This document shows, one piece after another, positions 57,101-64,000 of a DNA stretch of 64,000 bases. The DNA is taken from NCBI GenBank assembly GCA_031284585.1, contig JAITXT010000028.1, forward strand, positions 32,887 to 96,886. The letters are read 5' to 3'. Source of the DNA: Acholeplasmatales bacterium. GTDB lineage: Bacteria > Bacillota_I > Bacilli_A > Acholeplasmatales > Acholeplasmataceae. The position numbers and the translations under genes are program-made. The number at the start of each line of letters is the position of its first letter. Within the stretch, counting starts at the first letter, position 1. The notes under the pieces are model-generated. The model was not told the origin of the DNA, did not search any database, and was given only the letters and a program-made list of their open reading frames with translations.

Positions 57101-60100
57101 AATTGCTCCACTAATTGAAATAGATGATTCAGGAGCTGGTTATATATCATTCTGGATTACTGATGAAGGTGGATCTGGAATTTATGGATATACTTCTACT
57201 TTAACTGGAGTTGCTTCTCAAGATAAAGCATTGTATATACCTATCCCTGTGGGAGATCCTAATAATTGTTATGTAACATTAGCAGGGGTCGGAACAGTTT
57301 ATTTATGGGCAATTGATGTTGCTTCTAATGTTTCTCTGGCTAAAAGTGTTATTATTGGTGAATTGTTATCTGGAAGTACTTCGGCATCTTCTGCTACTAT
57401 TAATTCACTTACTTCAAGCGAAGTAGCTAATTATCGTGATTATGAATTTAATGTGTCTGATGGTGACGGCCTACTTGGTTATCAAATACTTTCCTATAGT
57501 ACTACTCTTAGTTCTTCTTCTACTGGTTGGAAGACTGCTGATTTTTATGGTAATGTTGTCGTTGGAAATACATCCATAGTATTTACTGATCGAATTACAG
57601 CAAATTCATCAAGTACTACTACTTATTATCTCTATATTTGTGATTTAAAACAAGCAGTTACGAAGTTTACTTTTTCTGTTTTACCGATAGATTCAGAGAG
57701 TCCTTCAGTAGGTAGTGTATTAGAGGTTCCTGATGGAGAATTAGACTATGGTTCTACTTCTACTGTTACTATTTCAGCTAGTGATAATTCTGGCATATTC
57801 CAAATATATTACGGATTTGATAGTAATGAAATAAATATATTATATGAAGGAAGTATTACTATTCCTAATGACACTTATCATATTCTTTATATTATGGTTG
57901 TGGATAGTGCATTAAATACTACCTATTATAATCACACAATTAGTTATGTTGATTCAACTAATCCTATTTTAAGTGTATCGATCGAAGATGAAAATATTTG
58001 GACTAATACATCTAAAAATGTTTTCATCGATATAGATGATCTTCATTTAAGTCATTACATTATCACTGGTGGTATTGAAAGTGGTCCAACGGATAGTACT
58101 ACTAGTGGAAGAATTGATTTAGGTGCTTTTGAGAGTGGAAATTATACTATTACTATTTATGATTTAGCTGGTAATTCTACCTCAAGAAGTTTTGAAGTTA
58201 AAAAAATTGACTTAACTAGTCCAGAATTCACTTTAGAATATGATTCTACAGAAGCAAGATCATTTATTTTGACTGTTAATGTTACTAATCCTGTTAGTCT
58301 AGAAACTTATTATTATAAATTAGGGGAATCTCTAACTTATAGTACAACAAATACATTCAATATTACTTTAAATGATACTTATTACATCTATGTAAAAAAT
58401 GAAGCAGGAACAGAAATTTATGAAGTTGTTAATATAACAAATATTGATAACGTTGCTCCTGTAGTTGTTAGCGCCACAGTTCTTGATGCTACTGTTTGGA
58501 CAAATTCTAATAAGAGTGTTTTTGTAACTATAAGAGATGATCATGATGCTGCTATTTATTATTATGTATCTTCCTCTAGTCAAGTTCCTGAAGCTGGAAG
58601 CATTAATATTTTATATGAAGATGGTGCTAATGTTAACTTAGGAACTGGAACTTACTATATTTTTGCGAAAGATAGTGTTGGAAATATTTCATCTTATAAA
58701 AGAGTTACAGTTGAGAAGATTGAAAATATTAGTCCTATTATTACTCTTAATACTAGGTATTTTTATAATAGTCAAATTTATGTACTCCTTAATTTAAGTG
58801 ATGATATTAATGGATCAGGAGTAAGTGGTTATTATATTTCTGATTCTTATACTGAATTTGAAAGTTTAATTGTACCTGGTAATTACCATGAACTTGGAAA
58901 AGTTTCAGAACTTCTTCTCTCTCTTTCTCAAGGTACATATTATATTGCGTTATCTGATCATGCGGGAAATATATCTGATATTTTCCAAATTACAGTTTGG
59001 CCAACTTTAATCGAAGAATTTTTAGAATATTTTGCAAACATTGAACAAAAGAGTTCATTTGATATTACTGATGAGAGCCAGTTAGAAGCACTTGAAGAAG
59101 TTAATAATAAGTTTAATGGCTTGCTAACATTAGCAGGAATGACTGTCGATTATGTTATTTTAGATTTATCATTAGATACTTATAATAGTTACTTAGATAT
59201 TAACAATTTCTTAAATAGTGTGACTAAATTAAAAGAAGGAGACCAAATAGGTTCTCATATTTACCAAGGAGCAAATTATTATTTAGATACTTTAAATACT
59301 GATGATTTGAAATTCTTGATTACTTCAATTTATAATAATGCTATAAGTGAACTTCGTGATGCTAGTTCTCTTGCTGGAATGACTAATATAGTTCATAGTG
59401 CACTTATTGAAATGACTAATATTCCAAAAGAATATCATATCTCTTATGTTTTGAATGCAACTCCATCCGATGTTACAAATCCAAATGAAGATATTTCTTA
59501 CTACACAACTGAGCAAACTTTTGATTTTGAAGATGCAATAAGAGAAGGATATGTATTCCTTGGTTGGTATACTTCATCTGATTTTAGAAATTCTATTTCT
59601 ACAATTTTTGTGGGAACAAATGGAGATTTAACTTTATATGCGAAATGGGAACTTAGAAAATACACAGTTAGTTATATCCTTGATGGTGGTACGAATAATA
59701 CTGGTAATCCATTGTTTTACTATATTACTTCCCCAACTATTACACTTTTATCTCCAAGCAAGCCTGGATATAGTTTTGAAGGTTGGTTTAGTGATCCAGT
59801 ACTAACTGTTGGTGTTTCAAGTATTCCTACAGCTAGTCACGCTGATTTAGTTCTTTATGCGAAGTTTATATTACTTCCTGTTCCAGATGAAGTAACTGAT
59901 TTATTAGTCATAAATAATGGGAATGGAACATTTACGTATACTTGGGGAGTTCCATCAAATAGTGGGGAAGTAACTGTTACTGGATATGAAGTTTGTCTTT
60001 CTAGTAGTCTTGATGTTTGGATTTTTGTCTCTTCTACTTCATATACTAGATATGGCTTATCAAATGAAAATACCTATTACTTTGCGGTTAGAGCAGTTAC

Positions 60101-63100
60101 TGCTAATGCTAAAGGTTTAATTGTCTATACTGAAGATGAATACACTGGTGCTGCTTCTAGTCCTGATGGATTAAGTTTCTCTGATCCTATCTATTATGAT
60201 ACAGGAGTATCATTTGTTATGAATGTAATGTATACAAATGGATCTGCGATTGGTAATTATTTTTATTATATTACTACTAATGATTCCTATGTTGTAGATA
60301 GACTTGATTTCACAGAAATTGAAAGTGGTAGTAATATTTTACTACTCGATTATGAGACTTATTTTACTAGTACAGGTATCTATTATATCTACTTCTTTGT
60401 TAAAAATGTTGGAGGTACTTTAGAAAGTGTAGGTGAAGGTACTATAACATTTAATTTCACAGGTAAAGTAGTTTCATACAATGTAGAAGTAAGTGATGGT
60501 TATTATAATGATTTAATTACTGATCTTGTTGAAATAAATACTATTTCACCTGTTACTCTAGTTATTTCTTATGAAATCAAGAATTTAACTGATGGTTTTG
60601 ATGAATATTCATCTGAGACATTTATTCCTGGAGTTTATAGAGTTAAGATATCTTTTGAAGGTGGAGATGATTATTTACCATTTATAGATTATTCTAATGA
60701 ATTTAGAATATCTAAACTTCAAATTGATCCTAGCGATATTGACTATGGTAGTTTAGTTTCTGAATTTAATAATTCAAATATTGTACCTGTCATTACTCAT
60801 AATGAATTTAATGATATTTTTACTCTTACTTTTAGTACAAATGGAATTACTTATAGTGATAATCTTCCTTTTAATGCTGGAAGTTACTATGTGAAAATTA
60901 GTCTAAATAGTGAAGCAGGAGAATTATTCTCTTATACTGACGAAGTTAAGATACTCACGATTACTAAAAAAGATATTACTAGTTTAATTAGTTATCCTGT
61001 AATTGATACTCACTATACTTATAGTAATAGATTCTATTTGTCTCAAATAACTCTTGGAACAAATGATTATGGAAGTTTTAGCTGGGTTAATCCAACTAGT
61101 GTTCCTACTGTAAATAACGTAACTGGCTATTATGCAAGGTTCACTTTAAGCGGTGAGGCAAGTATTAATTATATATCTACTAAGGCCAATGAATTAGTTG
61201 TTATTCATGTTGATAAAAAATTATATGTTTTAGAATTTAGTACCATGCCTTCAGATATTTATGTTGGAGATAATCTTCCAACTTTAAGAAATTATTTAAT
61301 TACTAACACGGAAGTATCAGGTATCTTTAGTTATACTAATGGTAACTTAGTTACTCAATCTACTACGTATAACTTTACTTGGACTCCTAGTGATACTGAG
61401 AACTATGAAGTTGTTAGTTCAAGTATTAATCTTGCTCCAAAGAATGTTATCCTTGAGTCAATTATTGTAACTACAAGACCTTATCTTGATGAGTATTATG
61501 CATTCGAAGCTGTAGATTTAACTGGTATTGTTGTTAAAGCGATTTATAACCACGGAGAAGATAAAATTGTTTCTCATTTGAGTTTAGAAATTATTTATCA
61601 AAATTATGCAGGCTATTTTTCTGGTACGGATAAGTATTTTACGGTTAAATATCTAAATGTTTACACAGTAGTTTATGTTACTGTCAATAAAATTGCCCTT
61701 GAATTAAGTCCTGATTATGATCATGATACATTGATTTATACTTCTACTTTGATAACTAGTATTGAGTTATTTGATCTAAGTGATCCAGATGGAGTTATTC
61801 GTTTTAATAGTGCTCCTCTTACTGAGGGAAATAAACTTTATGGTTGGACTTATACACCTTACAATCAAGATGATTATTTAGTAGTTACTGGTTCTACTTA
61901 TATTAATGTTTTAGATGTAGTAGCAACCTCCCTTGAAGTAAATGAAACATTAAGTGATTATTTAAAGGATTATCATGCTCTAGATTTATTTATTAAAACT
62001 AATCTTTATTTAGAGTTAGTTTATAATGATTTGTCTACTGGTTTAGTACCGATATCACTAGTTGAGATAAGTTATATTGGAGGGGCGTTATCTATTCAAG
62101 GTAATCATAGTTATGTAATTGCTAGTTTTGGTGGATTAACAGTAGATGTTTTAATTAATGCTCCTACCTTACTTGTTCCTAGTGCTTCTAATTATACTCA
62201 TGATGTTTATGTGTCTTATTCTACTGGATTAACTCTTCTAGATATTAAAGATATTCTTCCTAGTGGATATGTTTTTGATAACGAAAATGCTTTAGTTACT
62301 AGAGGACTTAATAGCGAAATAAGTGCTCATTATTTACCAGATGATTCTATAAATTATATTAGTAAGAGCGTCAAAGTTAGTTTCGTTGCTAAACAAGAAA
62401 TAGGAGAAGATGACTATACTTATCTTAATCAAAATTCATCTATTTATACAGGATCTAATCTTAATGCTATTTTTGAAAATAGCTTAGGAATTGAATTTGT
62501 TGTCTTATATAGTTTAGTTGAGGGAAATTATACTAATACTCTTCCTCTAAATGCTTCTATTTATTATATTAAAGTAAGCCTTTCGGATGAGTACAAAGAC
62601 GAATTTGAATTTAGTGATCTTTTTACTACTTTCCAAGTATTAAAGAAAGAAGTAGATGATTTAATAGAAACTCCAGTTATTTCAACTACTTTCGAGTATT
62701 CTTCGCTAAGATTACTAGGTAATATTAGTATTCCTTCTAATAGTTATGGAACTTATAGTTGGGTAGATGGATTTGTTAATCCTACGGTAAGTGATGAATA
62801 CTATGAAGCAATCTTTATTTTAAATGATTCTCTTAACTATAGTTATACTAGTGGTAATGTAAGTATAAGAATTAATATAATTAAGAAGCTATATGTATTT
62901 AGTTTTAGTGGTTTTGATGAATTGTATGAGGGAGATTTATTACCTATACTTCAAAATCATTTAGTTTCAATACCTGAAGTTAGTGGAGAATTTAGTTTTG
63001 TTGATCAAACTTTAGTTCAAGTAGGAACTCAAAACTATAATTATTTATGGACTCCTAGTGATACTAGTAATTATTCAATAGTTCATGGAAGTATTTCCTT

Positions 63101-64000
63101 AAAAGGTGAACAAAAGATATTAAATAGTATTTATATTGAAAAAGCACCTGATAAAATTAGTTATCTTGCGAAAGAAGTAGTGAGTCTTAATGGAATTATT
63201 GTTAAAGCAAGATTTAATCATGGAGAAGATATTATTATATCTGTTGGTAGTTTAGCAGTTTCTTATCAAAATGGTGGTAATTCTTTTTCAGGAATTGATA
63301 ATTATTTCACTTTAAGTTATGCAAGTAATTTCGTTACTAGATCTGTAAATGTGAATGTTGTTGTTAGTAAAATTATTTTAGAATTTGAAGTAACTTATAG
63401 CGGAGCTCCTATTTATTCATCAACTCCAGGTCAAGATGTTAACTTAGTTAGAAGTGACAACAGTATTCCTGGTGTTCTTAGATTAAGTTCTAATATTTTA
63501 AGTAGTAGTGTTTCGGAATATGAATATATATTCACTCCTAACTTAAATTACATAAATGACTATGCAGTTGTAAGAGGAAATATAACACTTACAGTTCTTG
63601 AAGTTCTACCAGTTCTAATTAGAATAGGGGATTCTAGTAATTATTTAGATACTTATCAATCATTTGATTTATTTAATAAGATTGGTCTTGTTATCAATGT
63701 TTTATATAACGATTCTTCTTCCCAAGATATATCGTTATCATTAGTTTATATTGAATATCAAACTTCGCACGGTTATATCACGGGAAATGATTCGTATGTA
63801 ATTGCTAATTATTTAGGTAATACAGTTAATGTTCCAATTACTGTTAATAAATTAACTCCTAGCGTATCTAATCTTAATATCGGTAACGTTAAATTTGAAG
63901 ATAATCTATATCTTTCAAGTGTAGAATTACCAGAAGATTATGCTTGGGAGAATGGAAACGTCTTACTTACTTTAGGTAATAAAGAATATAATGCAATATA
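51126..64000 (+). CDS. Giant modular surface protein, 5' part (no stop within the window)
   Basis: ATG at 51126 with GGAGG at 51113-51117 opens a frame of at least 4291 codons that I read without a stop to the last base. Membrane/signal helix at about 9-26 (KKILLVVNVILISIFIFY). Two GLUG/beta-helix blocks (about 150-360 and 729-905: GTFNGNDHKI..., NCVNYGTI, AGGFVGYGDYI). A long run of Ig-like modules (about 1000-2640) with recurring DxxxPV..., SGSGTD.AGN and W-T-N-x-x-K-S-V patterns. A helical part, then two InlB B-repeats at about 2769-2915 (GYVFLGWY..., LYAKW), an FnIII-like domain at about 2919-3015, and MBG/Ig-like modules to the end. Tyr/Ser/Thr/Asn-rich with very few Cys. No LPXTG is visible because the C terminus is missing. 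Probably an adhesin or surface-filament protein; that is inference. Confidence 0.9.
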   Translation, partial: MLKLGNAVKKILLVVNVILISIFIFYQESNDYLQGVSVSNNWIDGISVPENLASSDIKDVETINVGGTTNALLDRYYKVTTVAGMTKISDLTKNGVDFSTCRDGNYRVTFYLMNDLNYNEATSAKNYTPFVGTYNYDQIGAYNKNQASSKMFMGVFHGLSHTIYGLNGAAGAVDKSYGSGLFGVIYRAVISSLTLKGKGSTPTPTSYPTRANLTAQRAQSYINTFDIFGQRVNTATAVNNAPIDADSPFITNAYESIIYNCTNEINFYKNSQGGGGILGSGRATTIIGSVNKGYILSETYFSGGIAGQFDGNTSVTILNCVNYGTIDALENCAGGMAGSSYSVTIAKNCVNYGTIISGSTSESKGTQVRSGGIFSLIRYKNDGTTKSKMENVYTYYAGAYPEPYFNLANASSITSSSFNTYASHRDRFGQYAIGSYRLDVVGTLYTGTYIHTEQINGDQDLNGVLGYETSSSTFDSNKTSAFLAWKERLNHDISVAQEVGFQSGDVQTFYLSDVDYIGSDEFIDKLNSNVQALRVEFSTLSGYLNNWEVVSGRAVPQEASRATISHRANSVNTYFFDKQPVEVDKEIVTESDPTYYFLNSGSVLVSTPLARATVKYSYDDAPDVGFVNPSVLTFSDLGRHKVTIKTYEIEDLPEVGLTEVLKYEETFYVERIAEKLNINSRRDFYYFAISVNLGFNYLYKTVNLNVDLDLSLDGLDTSNNFIVIGNSESSKFSGTFNGNDHKITNLHTNRSTPTGLFGYIENATIKGLSVDGNMPGRGDDASGLFGLAKSSYIVDVYLNINVSGINNVSGFGKTTGNETFPTIFVNCVNKGTIIAQNSYAGGFSSQATYTYFYNSYNSGSIQALKNHAGGFVGYGDYIKIDNCINTGSISPTNRTSMSGGIVGEIQYRMSYNVINTITIGANLTAAGLLTTRITSGTSSYDYNASGASSFMVTRNNIFDSSTTIEATSLDDTHSKRLNDRTARFKSNTSLTGISSLVEEDICWFLRSASVIKFEASIYPTQFNTHPVTVVNYERPEINENINDNNIHDIYFKDFLYLKLYSMSTEYFSHFEYQLNGGELISLPKGETILELNDSYEVVSIFAVNQFGTLSSEINLKVTKTPDTPVKPEISSAVRYYYETDGTVLEKVYPTKEDITGEFKNKNYYALETYVYVDTLSTSLHTEIIRYEYATNINNPLWIPIVSSLPDGTPYITLITDKTHTIYIRSINSWGVYSDYSLINVVIDGAIPVAPIINKSYQTEWVIDSATLYFTAQSSNISVDGFHFEYRTIKYAGDDESPWVSLKDDTSGDYISTLVIDSHRDAPKVLEGTYYVQVRTVSRSGVPSKTTSELIKIDGAAPEIEIVSLNTNPGASNIVLKINANDGFGIGKLSYGWIKVYSEIDALSAVPNWNDELTYQVDENEAYYVAFAKDGLGRISSTYYQVLNYSASRPTSPVMKAQLVQISKTPNIEDSWVSFQGIGSDFEYRSSLPAFNTNALVDLINYGILSVLPPDDNRYYYRFVDIIDWTNGLVRVLISHGTINYETDDEISYTAYRINNNEYTHPYGNGEDFHFYIEGYSGIVRVYGATITNNGTSSSVTNDYSLIIQATIDTTPPTIPNYYVSYASLLKEGSYITPNEALIALQINEETGFGQGQASGVYLMEYKINSGSFTTYSMPFTVNTPGVNTIYFRQIDKAGNYSSIGSLTVTIDDIAPEFTYTTTGSEVSGSSDKYISSTSVDITINPTDNVLTNISKVEYSLDSDIWNNVAYANEAYKFTLVGNGTYHVYIRITDKAGNVSLDSALNSALEVIITDAIPVVNALFNPNWVSSYYKDTRISFSVSNDVKVSSFVLYNVFEVSEQEINLIETDFDNQYIDLELEEGTYRVVAKTTLETYNSTPYEFVIDKLDNVSPVIESINIDHGWSNTSKSATLNFLDEERTFMKYYVSLVEVQGEIDTSLFTSNISISSNNVYYIYAIDLALNVSSYFVHEEDHIDGIAPLIEIDDSGAGYISFWITDEGGSGIYGYTSTLTGVASQDKALYIPIPVGDPNNCYVTLAGVGTVYLWAIDVASNVSLAKSVIIGELLSGSTSASSATINSLTSSEVANYRDYEFNVSDGDGLLGYQILSYSTTLSSSSTGWKTADFYGNVVVGNTSIVFTDRITANSSSTTTYYLYICDLKQAVTKFTFSVLPIDSESPSVGSVLEVPDGELDYGSTSTVTISASDNSGIFQIYYGFDSNEINILYEGSITIPNDTYHILYIMVVDSALNTTYYNHTISYVDSTNPILSVSIEDENIWTNTSKNVFIDIDDLHLSHYIITGGIESGPTDSTTSGRIDLGAFESGNYTITIYDLAGNSTSRSFEVKKIDLTSPEFTLEYDSTEARSFILTVNVTNPVSLETYYYKLGESLTYSTTNTFNITLNDTYYIYVKNEAGTEIYEVVNITNIDNVAPVVVSATVLDATVWTNSNKSVFVTIRDDHDAAIYYYVSSSSQVPEAGSINILYEDGANVNLGTGTYYIFAKDSVGNISSYKRVTVEKIENISPIITLNTRYFYNSQIYVLLNLSDDINGSGVSGYYISDSYTEFESLIVPGNYHELGKVSELLLSLSQGTYYIALSDHAGNISDIFQITVWPTLIEEFLEYFANIEQKSSFDITDESQLEALEEVNNKFNGLLTLAGMTVDYVILDLSLDTYNSYLDINNFLNSVTKLKEGDQIGSHIYQGANYYLDTLNTDDLKFLITSIYNNAISELRDASSLAGMTNIVHSALIEMTNIPKEYHISYVLNATPSDVTNPNEDISYYTTEQTFDFEDAIREGYVFLGWYTSSDFRNSISTIFVGTNGDLTLYAKWELRKYTVSYILDGGTNNTGNPLFYYITSPTITLLSPSKPGYSFEGWFSDPVLTVGVSSIPTASHADLVLYAKFILLPVPDEVTDLLVINNGNGTFTYTWGVPSNSGEVTVTGYEVCLSSSLDVWIFVSSTSYTRYGLSNENTYYFAVRAVTANAKGLIVYTEDEYTGAASSPDGLSFSDPIYYDTGVSFVMNVMYTNGSAIGNYFYYITTNDSYVVDRLDFTEIESGSNILLLDYETYFTSTGIYYIYFFVKNVGGTLESVGEGTITFNFTGKVVSYNVEVSDGYYNDLITDLVEINTISPVTLVISYEIKNLTDGFDEYSSETFIPGVYRVKISFEGGDDYLPFIDYSNEFRISKLQIDPSDIDYGSLVSEFNNSNIVPVITHNEFNDIFTLTFSTNGITYSDNLPFNAGSYYVKISLNSEAGELFSYTDEVKILTITKKDITSLISYPVIDTHYTYSNRFYLSQITLGTNDYGSFSWVNPTSVPTVNNVTGYYARFTLSGEASINYISTKANELVVIHVDKKLYVLEFSTMPSDIYVGDNLPTLRNYLITNTEVSGIFSYTNGNLVTQSTTYNFTWTPSDTENYEVVSSSINLAPKNVILESIIVTTRPYLDEYYAFEAVDLTGIVVKAIYNHGEDKIVSHLSLEIIYQNYAGYFSGTDKYFTVKYLNVYTVVYVTVNKIALELSPDYDHDTLIYTSTLITSIELFDLSDPDGVIRFNSAPLTEGNKLYGWTYTPYNQDDYLVVTGSTYINVLDVVATSLEVNETLSDYLKDYHALDLFIKTNLYLELVYNDLSTGLVPISLVEISYIGGALSIQGNHSYVIASFGGLTVDVLINAPTLLVPSASNYTHDVYVSYSTGLTLLDIKDILPSGYVFDNENALVTRGLNSEISAHYLPDDSINYISKSVKVSFVAKQEIGEDDYTYLNQNSSIYTGSNLNAIFENSLGIEFVVLYSLVEGNYTNTLPLNASIYYIKVSLSDEYKDEFEFSDLFTTFQVLKKEVDDLIETPVISTTFEYSSLRLLGNISIPSNSYGTYSWVDGFVNPTVSDEYYEAIFILNDSLNYSYTSGNVSIRINIIKKLYVFSFSGFDELYEGDLLPILQNHLVSIPEVSGEFSFVDQTLVQVGTQNYNYLWTPSDTSNYSIVHGSISLKGEQKILNSIYIEKAPDKISYLAKEVVSLNGIIVKARFNHGEDIIISVGSLAVSYQNGGNSFSGIDNYFTLSYASNFVTRSVNVNVVVSKIILEFEVTYSGAPIYSSTPGQDVNLVRSDNSIPGVLRLSSNILSSSVSEYEYIFTPNLNYINDYAVVRGNITLTVLEVLPVLIRIGDSSNYLDTYQSFDLFNKIGLVINVLYNDSSSQDISLSLVYIEYQTSHGYITGNDSYVIANYLGNTVNVPITVNKLTPSVSNLNIGNVKFEDNLYLSSVELPEDYAWENGNVLLTLGNKEYNAI
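60714..64000 (+). repeat. Super-repeat of about 560 codons in the giant protein
   Basis: The protein stretch from 60714 to 62390 is repeated, diverged, from 62391 to beyond 64000, offset about 1677 bases. Shared landmarks in the two copies: KKDI/KKEV near 60966 and 62643; SYPVIDT/ETPVIST; KLYVLEFS/KLYVFSFS at 61218 and 62886; FTWTPSDT/YLWTPSDT; GIVVKAIYNHGED/GIIVKARFNHGED; YFTVKYL/YFTLSYA. Each copy holds several MBG-like and Ig-like (Big_3-like) domains. The DNA is diverged, so the duplication is old. Confidence 0.8.

Noticed and set aside
51708..59516. Minus-strand frames of 63-77 codons under the giant gene
   Set aside because: Shadows of the long plus-strand frame; Ser/Arg/Ile-rich, no start signals.

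Overview
The window is AT-rich DNA from a low-GC Gram-positive bacterium of the Bacillota/Mycoplasmatota kind. TGA is a genuine stop (mutS ends in an ATGA overlap with mutL), so the code is standard and not that of Mycoplasma. The gene order cmk, S1-domain protein, der, gpsA, hup, and the placing of aroQ near efp, match the Bacillus-type ancestral order. Together with endonuclease-type MutL, PPi-type phosphofructokinase, lipoproteins and KtrB, this suggests a deep-branching relative of Bacilli or Mollicutes (for example an Izemoplasma-, Haloplasma- or Erysipelotrichia-like lineage). That placement is an inference; no rRNA gene is present.

Region by region. (1) 1-10463, minus strand: the 5' part of a membrane-protein gene, then a sugar locus transcribed leftwards: PPi-type PFK, AraC regulator, GH13 alpha-glucosidase, GPH-type sugar symporter, acetyl-esterase-like hydrolase, ChbG/YdjC-like deacetylase, metallo-hydrolase, GH3 beta-glycosidase. 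(2) 10798-25342, plus strand: a membrane-anchored protein of unknown function, mutS-mutL-miaA-aroK-aroQ-lipoprotein, efp, a pseudouridine synthase, cmk-S1-der-gpsA and hup, closed by a strong terminator. (3) 25430-30117, plus strand: a poorly conserved-looking accessory block with a lipoprotein, a membrane-anchored paralogue of it, a secreted small protein, a protein with a papain/C39-like GCG motif and membrane segments, and a trypsin-like protease that looks truncated. (4) 30360-35910: a PNPOx-fold protein, class II aldolase, two FAD proteins (minus strand) and KtrB. (5) 36470-46943, minus strand: a chemotaxis operon (U32 peptidase family, HD-GYP response regulator, CheY, CheA, CheW, a degenerate MCP-like protein, CheR, CheB, MCP) with no flagellar gene in view. 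(6) 47255-50514: DegV and glycogen phosphorylase, convergent with overlapping stop codons. (7) 50874-64000: a small leader ORF containing a (TC)17 microsatellite, followed by an enormous open reading frame that starts at 51126 and has no stop before the window ends (at least 4291 codons). It encodes a modular surface protein (GLUG/beta-helix, many Ig-like modules, two InlB B-repeats, FnIII, MBG/Ig super-repeats).

The metabolic genes fit a fermentative sugar user: imported oligosaccharides are deacetylated and hydrolysed, glucose enters glycolysis through PPi-PFK and aldolase, and storage glucan is mobilised by phosphorylase. The most unusual parts are the giant surface protein with its slippage-prone leader, the protease/lipoprotein accessory block, and the che operon with its degenerate receptor-like component.
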